64,000 nucleotides of DNA from JBBSJZ01 sp041739875. Its GTDB lineage: Bacteria > Planctomycetota > Planctomycetia > Pirellulales > Pirellulaceae. Under the pieces are notes generated by a model. The model made no database searches. It had not been told where the DNA came from and saw only the letters and a list, made by a program, of their open reading frames with translations. Of the stretch, positions 8,328 through 20,476 are shown piece after piece. The translations under genes were made by a program, and so were the position numbers. The first letter of the stretch is position 1, and the number at the start of each line of letters is the position of its first letter. Where the stretch lies: contig JBGSNA010000199.1 in the NCBI GenBank assembly GCA_041739875.1, forward strand, positions 1 through 64,000. Reading direction: 5' to 3'.

Positions 8328-11300
8328 TTGACCAGCGGTACACATTGACCACTGACGCTTCGCCACAGATCGAGGCGATGTTGGCTCGTTTCGATCGGCA
8401 ACGGGTCCACGGTCCTGTCGAGTGTCTGGCCGATTACACCCCCAATCCCACCGATCCTGCTTATGCAGCCGTCGTCACGGAAATCGCTCGCGTGGATTTG
8501 GAGTATCTGTTTGAAGAGTCCGGAACGGGTTCGGCATCCATTTACCTTGATTGGTTTCCCGACGTATTTACCGACGATCACTTCCGAACTCAAATTGCCT
8601 ATGAAGAGTATCGATTGCGACGCCGGTTCAATGAAGATGTCGAGACCGTAGCGGTCGGTTCGCGTTACCGTGTCGACGCGAGTCGTTGGGCCAAGCTTCC
8701 ACTCGGGGAAGCAGGGCCGAGTCAGGTTTCGGGCAATCAAACATCGTCACTTTACACGCCTCGAGCAATTTCTGCGGATTCAATCAACTATCCGAGCGTT
8801 GGCGACCACTTCGCAGGCTATGAACTGATCGCCCAGCTCGGCGAAGGGGCGTACTCGAGAGTATTCTTGGCGAGACAGGACGAACTTGCGAGGCGATTTG
8901 TTGTCTTGAAGGTGACGCCGCTGGATGCGGAGGAATCCGACAAGCTCGCTCGGCTTCAGCACGCTCACATCATCCCGATTTATTCGGTTCACCGCCAAGA
9001 CAACTTGTCGGCAATCTGTATGCCATTTCTTGGAGCGACGACGCTGGCGGATTTCTCAGCATTGAGCGAACGGTGGATGTCGCTTGACGGCCCAGCGCAA
9101 GAACTCGTCTCGACGGTGCAAGCGAGGCAGAAATCGACGGTCCAACTCGTCGCCAATTCGACAGCCAGCGGAGCAAAGACACAATCGCCAATACCGGAAC
9201 TGCACGGGCTACCATATCAGCCTACGGGGAGGGCATCACAGTCAAACGAGCAGTTATTCACTGGATTGGAACGACTTTCCACGTTCGGTTATGTCGATGC
9301 ATTAATCGAACTCATCATCGAGGCCGTCGAGGGCGTCGCTCATGCCCACCGACGCGGTATCGTTCACCGCGACTTAAAACCGGCTAACGTGCTCGTCACT
9401 GATGAAGGCAGTCCCGTGGTGCTGGACTTTAACCTGGCTGTGACTACCGAAGAATTAGACGTCCGTGTTGTCGGCGGCACGTTGCCGTACATGTCGCCAC
9501 AGCAGCTTGAATCGCTACGAACGGGAGTGAGTTCCCAAACCAGCGACGATGTTTTTGCGCTGGGTGTGATTCTCTACGAGTTGTTGACCGGACGTTTGCC
9601 CTTCGCGTCCCCAGCGAACGATGAGTCGTTTGACTTGGACGTTTTGGTGCAGCAGCGTCGGCAGACGCCGCAGTCACTTCGTTCGATTAACACGCGAGTT
9701 TCGCCGGGAGTGCAATCAATCGTGATGCGCTGTATTGCCAGCGATCGCGCTGAGCGTTACATCGACGCAAGCCAATTGCTTGAGGACTTGCGACTGCATC
9801 GCGAGAATCGTCCGCTGAGACATGCGGCTGATCGTTCGCTTGCTGAGCGAGTTACAAAGTGGACGCGACGGCATCCACGATTGGCCTCGGGGACGACGGT
9901 CAGCATCGTTTCCGCCATTGCCCTGCTCGCCATCGCGACGTTGTGGTGGCAGGACAAAGTCCAAAATGCTCGAATGGGAGCGGAAGCAAAACTCCAGCAA
10001 TTCAAATCTTTGCTGCCCTCAGCCATCATATCGCTGTCGACGCCGGGCAAAGAGCCGGAGTTGTTGACGGACGGGCTTTGGCAATCAAGCGAACTCCTTG
10101 AGCCTTGGCAAATCAGTGACGAGCATTGGCAACAGACTTCTGGAGCGAATCTGCTAGCTCCAGAGGAACAGTCGAAACTCGCCCGCTCGATGGCTGAGTT
10201 GCTGGAGTTCAACGCAGCGGCGGAAGACGCATTGGCAAAGCAGTCAGGTGATGATAAAGCGAGACGTCAACAACACGAGTCGTCCGCGCTTCGAATGCGT
10301 GAGCAAGGACGAGCGTTCGCTCCAAGTCCAGAAGCATTGAGCTCGATGATACCTGTGGTGCCCATGACACCAGAATCACTCAGCTCGCGTCGCGAGTTCA
10401 TCCGTGATCGACTGCAGCGCCAACCCACCAATGTCACTCTATGGTTTCAGCTCGCAACGAACCAAATGCAGCGAGGCGAGCTTGAGTCCGCGGTTGCCAG
10501 TTTTGATTTCTGTGACAAGATGCTGCCAAACACAGTTACAACGATTTTTAATCGTGGCGTTTGCAACCTGTGGCTTGAGAGATACACCGAAGCGGTCGCT
10601 GATTTTTCGAGCTGCTTGGAAATTCGTCCGTTGCTGATGATTTCGCATTTTAATCGTGCTGTTGCTCTGCATAAACAGGGAGAGCATCATGCGGCTCTCC
10701 AAGATCTCGACACCGCAATCAAATCTGGAAACCCGAAATCGCGAATGCTGTTTTTTCGAGCTGAGGTACATGATCGCGTCGGCAATACTGAGCTAGCGAA
10801 AGCGGATCGAGAAGTCGGATTGACGATCGCCCCGCAAGACATCAACGACTATTTAGCCCGAGGCTACTTGCGACTGAATGATTCGCCGAGCGACGCGTTA
10901 GCAGACTTTCAAGCCGCTGAACGCATCGATGGGCACAACCCGTCAGTGCTGCAGAACTTAGCAAACCTGTACGCTGAAAGCCTAAGTGATGTTGGCACGT
11001 CGATTGCGTATCTCGATCGTTTGATCGCACTGCGACCAGATGAAGCTGGCCCCGTTGCCTCGCGAGGAATTTTGAAGGCTCGACTCAAAGATTTCCAAGC
11101 TGCTATCGCGGATGCGGAATCGACAGCGGTGTTGTCGCCCGGCGGGCGTGAAAAGCTACAGATCGCTGGGATTTACTCCATGGCCTCGGAACAAGCGAGC
11201 GAAAGGCAGACACCTGTTGCAGGCGAAGCAGGGATATTGCGTTCGCTGGCAATCCAGTGGTTAGCGCGGGCGCTACAGGATGAACCGATCTTGGCTGGGC

Positions 11301-11398
11301 TTACACGAACGGATCCAGACCTGAAAGCGATCCAAAACGATCCGCAGTTTCGACGCTTGGTCGATTGGTCGCAATTACTTGACCGGTCGGCGAAGTAG
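8324..11398 (+). CDS. Membrane Ser/Thr protein kinase with TPR tail, second copy
   Basis: A 1024-residue paralogue of the kinase at 1363. Recognisable pieces are the glycine loop LGEGAYSRVFLARQ, the ATP lysine in VVLKV, the catalytic loop HRDLKPAN beginning at residue 348, and TLPYMSPQQL. As in the first copy, DFG is replaced by DFN (368-370), helix C looks shortened and the hinge is followed by a long insert, so these are inherited features rather than random damage. One membrane segment (about 530-550, rich in Ala, Ile and Leu) separates the kinase from the C-terminal TPR region, where 'FNRGVCNLWLERYTEAVADF' and similar repeats are seen. It overlaps the sigma gene by four bases. The two kinases differ most in the inserts and TPR part, suggesting different inputs. 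Confidence 0.88.
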   Translation: MIDQRYTLTTDASPQIEAMLARFDRQRVHGPVECLADYTPNPTDPAYAAVVTEIARVDLEYLFEESGTGSASIYLDWFPDVFTDDHFRTQIAYEEYRLRRRFNEDVETVAVGSRYRVDASRWAKLPLGEAGPSQVSGNQTSSLYTPRAISADSINYPSVGDHFAGYELIAQLGEGAYSRVFLARQDELARRFVVLKVTPLDAEESDKLARLQHAHIIPIYSVHRQDNLSAICMPFLGATTLADFSALSERWMSLDGPAQELVSTVQARQKSTVQLVANSTASGAKTQSPIPELHGLPYQPTGRASQSNEQLFTGLERLSTFGYVDALIELIIEAVEGVAHAHRRGIVHRDLKPANVLVTDEGSPVVLDFNLAVTTEELDVRVVGGTLPYMSPQQLESLRTGVSSQTSDDVFALGVILYELLTGRLPFASPANDESFDLDVLVQQRRQTPQSLRSINTRVSPGVQSIVMRCIASDRAERYIDASQLLEDLRLHRENRPLRHAADRSLAERVTKWTRRHPRLASGTTVSIVSAIALLAIATLWWQDKVQNARMGAEAKLQQFKSLLPSAIISLSTPGKEPELLTDGLWQSSELLEPWQISDEHWQQTSGANLLAPEEQSKLARSMAELLEFNAAAEDALAKQSGDDKARRQQHESSALRMREQGRAFAPSPEALSSMIPVVPMTPESLSSRREFIRDRLQRQPTNVTLWFQLATNQMQRGELESAVASFDFCDKMLPNTVTTIFNRGVCNLWLERYTEAVADFSSCLEIRPLLMISHFNRAVALHKQGEHHAALQDLDTAIKSGNPKSRMLFFRAEVHDRVGNTELAKADREVGLTIAPQDINDYLARGYLRLNDSPSDALADFQAAERIDGHNPSVLQNLANLYAESLSDVGTSIAYLDRLIALRPDEAGPVASRGILKARLKDFQAAIADAESTAVLSPGGREKLQIAGIYSMASEQASERQTPVAGEAGILRSLAIQWLARALQDEPILAGLTRTDPDLKAIQNDPQFRRLVDWSQLLDRSAK

Positions 11399-11547
11399 TT
11401 GATTAGCAAAAAAGTCAGGTACGGCTCGACAATTTTGGCGGCTCAGCTAGCTGGAACCAGCTTCTTTTGGGTGAAGAACGCACTCGATACCAACCGTTCG
11501 GTTGAATCGCGTGATTCCCAATCACCAACCATAGATCGAGACCCAGG

Positions 11548-12606
11548 ATGTTAGCAAAACGAATCAGCTTACGCCGAGGACTGCGCTTGGAGTCACTCGA
11601 GAATCGCATGTTGCTCGCGTCAGACAGCTTTCACAATTTTCTCTCGCCGCACGACGTCAACGACGATAGTCGGGTGAGCTCCGCCGACGCGCTAGCTGTG
11701 ATTAACCACCTCAATCGTGGTGGTTCGCTTGACGACAGCAGATTTGTGGACGTGAACGATGACGGTCGAGCTTCCGCCCAAGATGCGTTGAACATCATCA
11801 ACGCAATGAATGTCGAAGGCTCTCGATCTCGAGGTACCGACGATGCGATGGCTCAGCTCAATCGAAATGATGGGGTGCGAGTAAAGTTTGAGTATGAAGT
11901 GGAAAGCGAAAAAGCGAAACTGGAAATCAAAGTCCAAAATGCTGCCGCGAATACTGAGTACGCAGTACTCATCGATGGTGTGATGATCGGCACCATGACA
12001 ACGAATAGCCGAGGCCGCGGCGAGTTGACATTTGGATCGAGACGCGGCGCCCAGCCATTGCCGTCTAATTTGCCAGCGATTCATTCGGGCACGGTAGCTG
12101 AAATTGTAGGCATCGGCGAAACATCGTTCACGCCAGGCTCGTCGTCAAACAATTCATCGTCAAACACCTCCAGTTCAAATAGTAGCTCCGGCGTCGACGA
12201 CAACCCATCAAGCAGCAACGACGACAACAGCAGCTCATCGTCCAGAAGTTCCTCCTCAAGCAGTAACACACCGACGACCCCCAGCGTTGGTTCAGCACTG
12301 GAGCTAAAAGCGAATCTGAGCGGGAATTCGACCATCGATGCTATAGCAAGTTTCGAACGAACATCATCGAGCATTGAATTCAAAGTCGAACTGCGTGACG
12401 CGCGTTCCAACTCTTCATACGATGTCAACATTGCTGGCGTGCTCGTCGGCACACTGCGAACCGACAGCCGTGGACGAGGAAAATTAGCATTCGAACTCGG
12501 CGACAATTCGAAGCCGTTCCCTAACGTTTTCCCGACTATTGAGGTGGGTACGACCGTGAATGTTGGAAACGAACTTGCCGGAACATTCCGTCGAGATTCT
12601 AATTAG
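11548..12606 (+). CDS. Secreted dockerin protein with two repeat domains and a Ser/Asn-rich linker
   Basis: A 352-residue extracellular protein. The LEPR-XLL-like start is LRLESLENRMLLAS. A type I dockerin pair follows at about 35-90 with Ca-loop sequences DVNDDSRVSSADALAVINHL and DVNDDGRASAQDALNIINAM. Two copies of a beta domain follow (about 105-195 and 245-350), each with V-x-I-x-G-V-x-(I/V)-G-T-(M/L), a GRG turn and a late 'G-T-x-(A/V)'. Between them lies a Ser/Asn/Asp linker of about 45 residues. The same beta domain forms the whole product at 166-453. The gene begins 149 bases after the second kinase. No cohesin is visible, so the dockerin partner is unknown; in planctomycetes these modules are thought to serve general surface assembly. 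Confidence 0.75.
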   Translation: MLAKRISLRRGLRLESLENRMLLASDSFHNFLSPHDVNDDSRVSSADALAVINHLNRGGSLDDSRFVDVNDDGRASAQDALNIINAMNVEGSRSRGTDDAMAQLNRNDGVRVKFEYEVESEKAKLEIKVQNAAANTEYAVLIDGVMIGTMTTNSRGRGELTFGSRRGAQPLPSNLPAIHSGTVAEIVGIGETSFTPGSSSNNSSSNTSSSNSSSGVDDNPSSSNDDNSSSSSRSSSSSSNTPTTPSVGSALELKANLSGNSTIDAIASFERTSSSIEFKVELRDARSNSSYDVNIAGVLVGTLRTDSRGRGKLAFELGDNSKPFPNVFPTIEVGTTVNVGNELAGTFRRDSN

Positions 12607-12656
12607 GCAGTAGTGACCAGCCGTGCCCTCGCGTCAACGCAACCCAAGCATTCAAC

Positions 12657-14972
<2,316 letters not shown>

Positions 14973-15054
14973 GATTTATTGGGGACTAGCCTTGAGCTAG
15001 CTAGCAAAATTGCAGGGGGATTTGCGTCATGCCAAGCAACACTCGTCAGGCTGA

Positions 15055-16086
15055 TCATCCCGCGTTATCGGCGTAGGCTTGGTCCATCAGTTCGCTGGTG
15101 GCGCGGCCTTCGCGACCATCAATTCGAGGCAGACGGTTTTCGTTGATTGCTTGCACGAAGTCGGCAATCAACGGGGAACAAAAATTCTGGGGTGGTGGCA
15201 GAGATTCGATGGTTTGCTGGCTTCCAATCTCGATGACGAGTTTGTCGCCATTGAGTGGGCGAGCAATCAAGCGTCCTTGGGTACCGAGGATGGTGAACTC
15301 GTCGGGATCGTTTGCTCCAAAGTGACATTGGAGCGTACCCACGACGCCAGATTCAAACTGCATCACGAGTACGGCGGCGTCTTCTGTTTCGTATCGCGCA
15401 GCGACCCGGGTGCAGATGGCTTTCACGGTTTGGATTGGACCGAACAGATGCAGAAAAACATTGATGCGGTGGCTACCGACGTCCATGAGAGCTCCGCCGC
15501 CGGAGTCCGCGTGGTTGGTTCGCCAGTAGCCATCGTTGTTTGCCGGCATTGCGAGCGGCGTCGAGGTGACGGCGGCGACACACAATGGCACTCCGATCGC
15601 TTGTGATTGAAGCAGTTCTTCGATTCGTTGGATGATCGGGAAAAAGCGACGATAGTAGGCAACGCCGAGCTGAACGTTGGCAGCGGCGCATGATGCAATC
15701 ATCTTGTCGCATTGGATAGCGGTCATCGCCATGGGTTTCTCAACCAGGACGTGCTTGCCCGCTGAGGCCGCCAGAAGCGTTTGCGGCAAGTGCTCGCGGA
15801 CGGGCGTAGCGAGGTAGACAGCGTCGATACTCTCGTCACGCATCAGCGCCGCAGCGTCAGTGTAGCGTTTTGGAATCGACATTTCGTCACAGAACCGTCG
15901 CAGCTTTTCTGGATCCCGGCGACAACCGGCAACAAGTTCGCTGTTGGGGTCATTTCGAATCGCGTCGACGATTCGTTTTCGAGCGACATCGCCACAGCCG
16001 ACGATGGCCCAGCGGATCGTGGGTCGATTGTTATTGGGGCGGTTGTTATTGGGCCCGAGATTATCGCGTCTGTAGGAATTGGACAT
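15055..16086 (-). CDS. Gfo/Idh/MocA family oxidoreductase
   Basis: An NAD(P)-dependent oxidoreductase acting on a sugar or sugar-like alcohol; the substrate cannot be read from sequence. The Rossmann motif is IRWAIVGCGDVARKR near the start, and the EKP catalytic motif is seen in VLVEKPMAMT. The family C-terminal domain contains GGGALMDVGSHRINVFLHLFG. The frame is open to 16182, but I start at the ATG at 16086 (MSNSYRRDN), because the extra residues are outside the family fold. A short Asn/Arg/Pro repeat (RPNNNRPNNNRP) precedes the Rossmann fold. It is divergent from the ketoacyl synthase at 16357 with about 270 bases between them, enough for two promoters. Confidence 0.85.
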   Translation of the reverse strand: MSNSYRRDNLGPNNNRPNNNRPTIRWAIVGCGDVARKRIVDAIRNDPNSELVAGCRRDPEKLRRFCDEMSIPKRYTDAAALMRDESIDAVYLATPVREHLPQTLLAASAGKHVLVEKPMAMTAIQCDKMIASCAAANVQLGVAYYRRFFPIIQRIEELLQSQAIGVPLCVAAVTSTPLAMPANNDGYWRTNHADSGGGALMDVGSHRINVFLHLFGPIQTVKAICTRVAARYETEDAAVLVMQFESGVVGTLQCHFGANDPDEFTILGTQGRLIARPLNGDKLVIEIGSQQTIESLPPPQNFCSPLIADFVQAINENRLPRIDGREGRATSELMDQAYADNAG

Positions 16087-16356
16087 CGAAGGACGTTCGT
16101 TTCGGGGAATGAAGCAAGATTGATTTCGCGGTTTAGCGCCATCGTCGCGGAGCCTGTGGCATGGGTCCAGCCCGAGACACATTGCGACGCAATTGCGTTG
16201 AAGCTGGCTTGTCGAAGGTCGGGGTCTCTTGTTAATCTTGGGGGCTTTTGAGACGTCACGCTTGTTGGTTCGCCAGTCGGGTTGAACCGTTGGCCGGTTC
16301 CCAGTGGGCCCAGCGCGTGCAATGAGTTACCAAGTCGGTCGGGCAAGCGACCGAGA

Positions 16357-17379
16357 ATGGAATGCCCCGTGCCGTACGCACAACTCGGTCCGATTGCGAT
16401 TCACCTGCCGTCACGCATCGAGACGAATGAGATGCTTCATGCCCAGTTCCCCCGTTGGGATCTGCCGCTGATTGAGGAAAAGACGGGGATTCGTCAGCGA
16501 CATATCGCTGAGCCCAACGAAACGTCTAGCGATTTGGCCGTTGCGGCCGCAGTGAAGCTATTCAAAGAGCACACCGTCGACCCAGCGTCGATCGATTTTG
16601 TGCTGTTTTGCACCCAGACTCCTGACTATCCGTTGCCGACGACAAGTTGCTTGATCCAGGACCGCTTGGGCTTGCCGACCCGATGTGGTGCGGTCGATTT
16701 CAATTTGGGCTGCAGTGGCTATGTGTACGGGTTAGCGATGGCGGATGGGCTCGTCCAGAGCGGTGTCGCGAAGAAAATCCTGTTGTTAACTGCAGAGACG
16801 TACAGCAAGTATATCGACGATGAGGATCGAAGCTTACGTACGATTTTCGGTGACGCTGCCGCCGCAACACTGATTACGGCTCACGACGAACCGTCCGCGT
16901 GGGGCTTTCAGTTTGGAAGTGACGGCAGCGGTGCGGATATGTTGATTGTCGGCGATGGGGGATCGCGAAATGTCGCTGACGCCATACCGCCTCGACATCG
17001 AAAACGCTGGAAAAGCCGATTGTACATGGACGGTCCGAGTCTGATTAATTTTACCGTCGAAGCGGTGCCGCGGTTAGTCGGCGAGATTCTCGAAGCAAAC
17101 AATCTTCGCGAATCCGAAATCCGCTACTTTTTGATGCACCAAGCGACATGGAAAATGTTGGACCAACTCCGAAGCCGCATGAACCTGGCCGAAGAGCGAC
17201 TTCCGATCATGCTTGCGGATGTTGGCAATACGGTGTCTTGCACGTTGCCGATTTTGATTGACCAAATGAGAATTCAAGGCAAGTTAGATCCGGAATCTGT
17301 TAATATGCTGGTGGGCTTTGGGGTTGGCCTGTCGTGGGCTGGGTGTTTGTGGCGAGACGTGTGGGGGCGTGATCAGTAG
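16357..17379 (+). CDS. 3-oxoacyl-ACP synthase III-like (FabH/KAS III family)
   Basis: A 340-residue thiolase-fold condensing enzyme. The nucleophile is Cys119 in NLGCSGYVYGL, the family His is in LMHQATWKML and the Asn in DVGNTVSCTLPIL, giving the Cys-His-Asn triad. Upstream, 'EKTGIRQRHIA' matches the usual FabH N-terminal motif. A TTG-initiated frame extends to 16282, but the ATG at 16357 gives the normal FabH length and is used here. It lies away from other fatty acid genes (accB and accC are 38 kb away), so it may condense a special acyl chain rather than start bulk synthesis; that is inference. No clear ribosome-binding site was seen. Confidence 0.85.
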   Translation: MECPVPYAQLGPIAIHLPSRIETNEMLHAQFPRWDLPLIEEKTGIRQRHIAEPNETSSDLAVAAAVKLFKEHTVDPASIDFVLFCTQTPDYPLPTTSCLIQDRLGLPTRCGAVDFNLGCSGYVYGLAMADGLVQSGVAKKILLLTAETYSKYIDDEDRSLRTIFGDAAAATLITAHDEPSAWGFQFGSDGSGADMLIVGDGGSRNVADAIPPRHRKRWKSRLYMDGPSLINFTVEAVPRLVGEILEANNLRESEIRYFLMHQATWKMLDQLRSRMNLAEERLPIMLADVGNTVSCTLPILIDQMRIQGKLDPESVNMLVGFGVGLSWAGCLWRDVWGRDQ

Positions 17380-17497
17380 CCTGGGGGTTGGCTTACTCGG
17401 TAAACGGAAATCGCTCGTGCATGGCTAAGCTTTTGTTGTGCGCAGCCCTTTCGAACTTACCTGAATTTGTCGACCGAATATATTTTTGGAGCTGAAG

Positions 17498-18145
17498 ATG
17501 ACGACCAATCTGACGGGACGGTTGCTAATTGCTTCGCCGTACTTGAGTGACGACAATTTCCTCAGAAGTGTCGTTTTCATCATTCGACATGATGCGGATG
17601 GTGCGTTCGGTTTAGCAATCGATCGCCCCACATCGCGTCGGTTCCGTGATCTTGTGGAGCTCAGTAGTACCGAGGGCACGCCTCGCGACGACGATTTCAT
17701 TTATCGAGGTGGCCCGGTTGAAGGCCCGTTGCTGGCGCTCCACGACTTGGCTGGAGTGGGTGACCCTTGTGGGCCCATTGAAACCGGCGTCTCCGCGGGA
17801 CTCAAATGCACCGTCCATCATCACCCTGCGGAACCTTTTGGATCGATGTCATTCGAGCTTGCAAATCCTCCAGCTTGGATTACCGGCGATGACGACCACT
17901 TGCGAATCTTGCTTCGACGTCGTGATGCACGCGTGAGGTATATCGCGCACTACAGCGGTTGGGGTGCTGGCCAGCTTGACCGTGAACTTGAAGTTGGCGG
18001 CTGGCTTGTGGGCGAGGCTACGACCAAGTTGTTGTTTAGCGATCCAGAAGACGTTTGGCGGGAAGCGGTTAAGGCGTGCGGTGAGACGGTGCTATCAGAG
18101 GTTGCGCCAGGAATGTCGCTTGGTGGCGATCCGTCACTAAACTGA
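17498..18145 (+). CDS. YqgE/AlgH family protein
   Basis: A 215-residue member of the UPF0301 (DUF179) family. The hallmark N-terminus LTGRLLIASPYLSDDNFLRSVVFIIRHD and 'GAFGLAIDRP' are present, and the C-terminal half contains the conserved 'HYSGWGAGQLDREL' block. The start is the ATG at 17498, not the upstream TTG at 17486, because TTGGAG lies eight bases before it. The family is widespread, usually cytoplasmic and of uncertain function; the name AlgH comes from a link to alginate regulation in Pseudomonas. Its neighbours give no clear functional hint. Confidence 0.9.
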   Translation: MTTNLTGRLLIASPYLSDDNFLRSVVFIIRHDADGAFGLAIDRPTSRRFRDLVELSSTEGTPRDDDFIYRGGPVEGPLLALHDLAGVGDPCGPIETGVSAGLKCTVHHHPAEPFGSMSFELANPPAWITGDDDHLRILLRRRDARVRYIAHYSGWGAGQLDRELEVGGWLVGEATTKLLFSDPEDVWREAVKACGETVLSEVAPGMSLGGDPSLN

Positions 18146-18199
18146 ATACTGAATAGCGTTGCTTGATTGAATTTGGACGTATTGAGGCCAGAGTAGCTG

Positions 18200-19012
18200 A
18201 TGAGACGATTTGTGATCGGCGACGTGCACGGATGCGGCAAAGCGCTGCGATCGCTGGTCGAGACGATTGCGCCTCAAGGTGATGACGAATTGATCTTCTT
18301 AGGTGACTATGTTGATCGCGGTCCGAACAGTCGAGACTGCATCGACCAATTGATTTCCCTTCAGCAAGATTGCCGAACGGTGATGCTGCGTGGTAACCAT
18401 GAAATCATGATGATGGGCGTCACGATCGGTGGACTTGATCCGACGATGTGGCTCGCTAGTGGCGGAGTCAGCACGGTTTCCAGTTATGGCGGTTCACTTG
18501 CGAAGGTGCCAACTCGTCATTTGGAATTTTTCCAGTCACTCAAGCCGTATCACGAGACTGCTGACTCAATGTTCGTGCATGCGTGCTATGCACCGGAAAC
18601 TCCGCTGAGTAAGCAAGAGGACATGCAGCTTTATTGGACTCACCTCTCGTACCCTTTACCAGCACCTCACGTGAGCGGCAAACGGGCATTCGTCGGACAC
18701 ACGCCACAGTTTGGCGGACACATTTTGGATCTAGGGCATTTGGTGTGCATTGATACGTATTGTTTCGGTGGTGGGTACTTAACGGCTTACGATCTCGATA
18801 CGGGTGACCTGTTCCAAACGGATCGTCACGGGCACTTGCGGCGATCACCGGCCCGCATGTGGATGGAACGTTGGTCAAATTGCAAGCGTTGGATCTCAAC
18901 TGCAATGGGTCGTGGTGCTCATGATCCAAAGGTCGTTGTCCAGCCCAACAAGAATATTGCTTCGGCGGATGCTGTCTCGCCGAGCATCTCGAGCCCAACC
19001 GTGCGAACATAG
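18200..19012 (+). CDS. PPP-type metallophosphatase (Ser/Thr phosphatase or Ap4A hydrolase-like)
   Basis: A 270-residue calcineurin-fold phosphoesterase. All metal and phosphate motifs are visible in order: GDVHG near residue 8, GDYVDRGP near 37, RGNHE near 65, then VHACYAP and VGHTP. This spacing fits bacterial PPP phosphatases of the PrpE/ApaH-like group. The substrate could be phosphoprotein or a dinucleoside polyphosphate. In a genome rich in Ser/Thr kinases a protein phosphatase role is attractive but not proven. It ends six bases before the sensor kinase gene, and so may be cotranscribed with it. Confidence 0.85.
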   Translation: MRRFVIGDVHGCGKALRSLVETIAPQGDDELIFLGDYVDRGPNSRDCIDQLISLQQDCRTVMLRGNHEIMMMGVTIGGLDPTMWLASGGVSTVSSYGGSLAKVPTRHLEFFQSLKPYHETADSMFVHACYAPETPLSKQEDMQLYWTHLSYPLPAPHVSGKRAFVGHTPQFGGHILDLGHLVCIDTYCFGGGYLTAYDLDTGDLFQTDRHGHLRRSPARMWMERWSNCKRWISTAMGRGAHDPKVVVQPNKNIASADAVSPSISSPTVRT

Positions 19013-19017
19013 CTCGA

Positions 19018-20409
19018 ATGGCATTACGCTTAATCAAACCTGGTCGGCATCCGTGGATTGCGAAGCCATCGCATGTCATTCTTGGCTTCCTGCTTGTCGT
19101 CGCAAGCGTTCTCATTTGCGTTGCTTCTGGTGCCGGACCAATCGCAATCGGCATAGCGGTTTGCGCCTCAGCGTTGCTTGCGGCATCCGTGCTTGTCGTG
19201 CAATCGAGGGATCGCGATGAAGCGACCACGGCGATCTTTGCCGAGTCACAACGGGAGATCTCTCATTGGCAACATCGCTGGAATGAATTGCATCTCGAGA
19301 CACAGCAAACCGCGTCGGTACTTGCTCAGATGCGAGACGGTGTGATCATGCTTGCGCCCGACACGACTATCTTGCTAATCAACCCGGCCGCGAAACGATT
19401 ATTGGCATTCGGTTCATCGCACATGCTTGTTGGTCGGTTGCTGCCCGAAGTCATTCGGTATCCAGACTTAGTTCGGGGTGTGGAAGCATGTGGCGCTGGC
19501 GACGGAGCCCAGCAAGTGATGATCGAAGTCCGTGACGGAAATGTGCATCGCCCGATCCGGGTTCGTGTTGATCGGATTGCATCCATCGGCGAGAGCAATA
19601 TGCTGATGACGTTGCGCGACGAAACCGAGGCGAGACGCATTGATGAAATTCGACGCGAGTTCATCGCGAACGTCTCCCATGAACTCAAGACGCCTTTGGC
19701 AGCGATCAAGGGCTATGCCGAGACCGTCGAGCTCGCGATCGAAGACGACCCTGTGGCTGCGACTCACTTCATGAGCCAGATTCGAATTCAGTGCTTGCGT
19801 CTTGAACGGCTTGTCGCTGACATGATGCAACTTGCACGCGCTCAAGCAGGTCGTGACAAATTGCAATTTGTTACCGTTCACATTGATGAAGTGGTTTCCG
19901 AATCGCTCAAGTCCTACCAGCCAGTCGCGATGGCCAAAGACATTCAATTGACAGTTGACGCGATTGGTGACGACGTTCGAGTGACAGCGGATCGTGAAGC
20001 GACTTTAACCATCATCAACAATTTAATTGGCAATGCCGTCCGCTATACAAATGAAGGCGGCCGCGTCACGGTCGGTGTTCGAGACGCTGGATCGTTTTGG
20101 TCGATTGTGGTCAGTGACAATGGCGTGGGTATTGCCGAAAGCGAACAAGAACGGATTTTCGAGCGATTCTATCGTGTCGAAAGAACGCGTGAGTCGGCTC
20201 GCGCCGGTACTGGCCTCGGGTTATCGATTGTAAAAAATTTGACAATGGCTCTCCGAGGCGAAGTGCGACTGAAAAGCAGCCCAGGCGAGGGTTCCACTTT
20301 TGAAGTGCTGTTGCCGCAGGCGGAAACAGTCGCAAAAGCGTCGAGCCGGGACAAGCGAGGAGCGGTGCAGGCGTCTGCGGAAATACAACGAGGAAACACA
20401 GGGAATTGA
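19018..20409 (+). CDS. Sensor histidine kinase, PhoR-like
   Basis: A 463-residue membrane histidine kinase. Two hydrophobic segments near 19-38 and 41-61 flank a very short loop, so most sensing is probably cytoplasmic or in the membrane. A PAS-like domain (about 95-200) leads into the dimerisation helix with the phospho-acceptor His221 in NVSHELKTPLAAIKGY. The ATPase domain shows the N box NAVRYTNEGG, the G1 box DNGVGIAESE, the F box 'IFERFYRVE' and the G2 box GTGLGLSIVKN. This arrangement is that of PhoR, and the response regulator 189 bases downstream is PhoB-like. A link to phosphate is inferred from architecture only; the pst genes lie 21 kb away under a different regulator. Confidence 0.88.
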   Translation: MALRLIKPGRHPWIAKPSHVILGFLLVVASVLICVASGAGPIAIGIAVCASALLAASVLVVQSRDRDEATTAIFAESQREISHWQHRWNELHLETQQTASVLAQMRDGVIMLAPDTTILLINPAAKRLLAFGSSHMLVGRLLPEVIRYPDLVRGVEACGAGDGAQQVMIEVRDGNVHRPIRVRVDRIASIGESNMLMTLRDETEARRIDEIRREFIANVSHELKTPLAAIKGYAETVELAIEDDPVAATHFMSQIRIQCLRLERLVADMMQLARAQAGRDKLQFVTVHIDEVVSESLKSYQPVAMAKDIQLTVDAIGDDVRVTADREATLTIINNLIGNAVRYTNEGGRVTVGVRDAGSFWSIVVSDNGVGIAESEQERIFERFYRVERTRESARAGTGLGLSIVKNLTMALRGEVRLKSSPGEGSTFEVLLPQAETVAKASSRDKRGAVQASAEIQRGNTGN

Positions 20410-20459
20410 AAGGTCGCGACAAAATCGCGAACGCTCATTAAGGGAACAGTAACGCACTA

Positions 20460-20476
20460 TTCACGAAACCTTCACG
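20460..20476 (+). promoter_or_regulatory. Direct-repeat operator candidate for the PhoB-like regulator
   Basis: TTCACG occurs twice with starts 11 bases apart (20460 and 20471), the spacing seen for head-to-tail binding by OmpR/PhoB regulators. A second pair, TCGCGA at 20414 and 20425, has the same 11-base period. Both lie between the kinase and regulator genes, suggesting autoregulation. Prediction by eye. Confidence 0.35.

Noticed and set aside
15079..15606. 175-residue plus-strand ORF
   Set aside because: Shadow of the Gfo/Idh oxidoreductase on the other strand; the oxidoreductase has clear family motifs.
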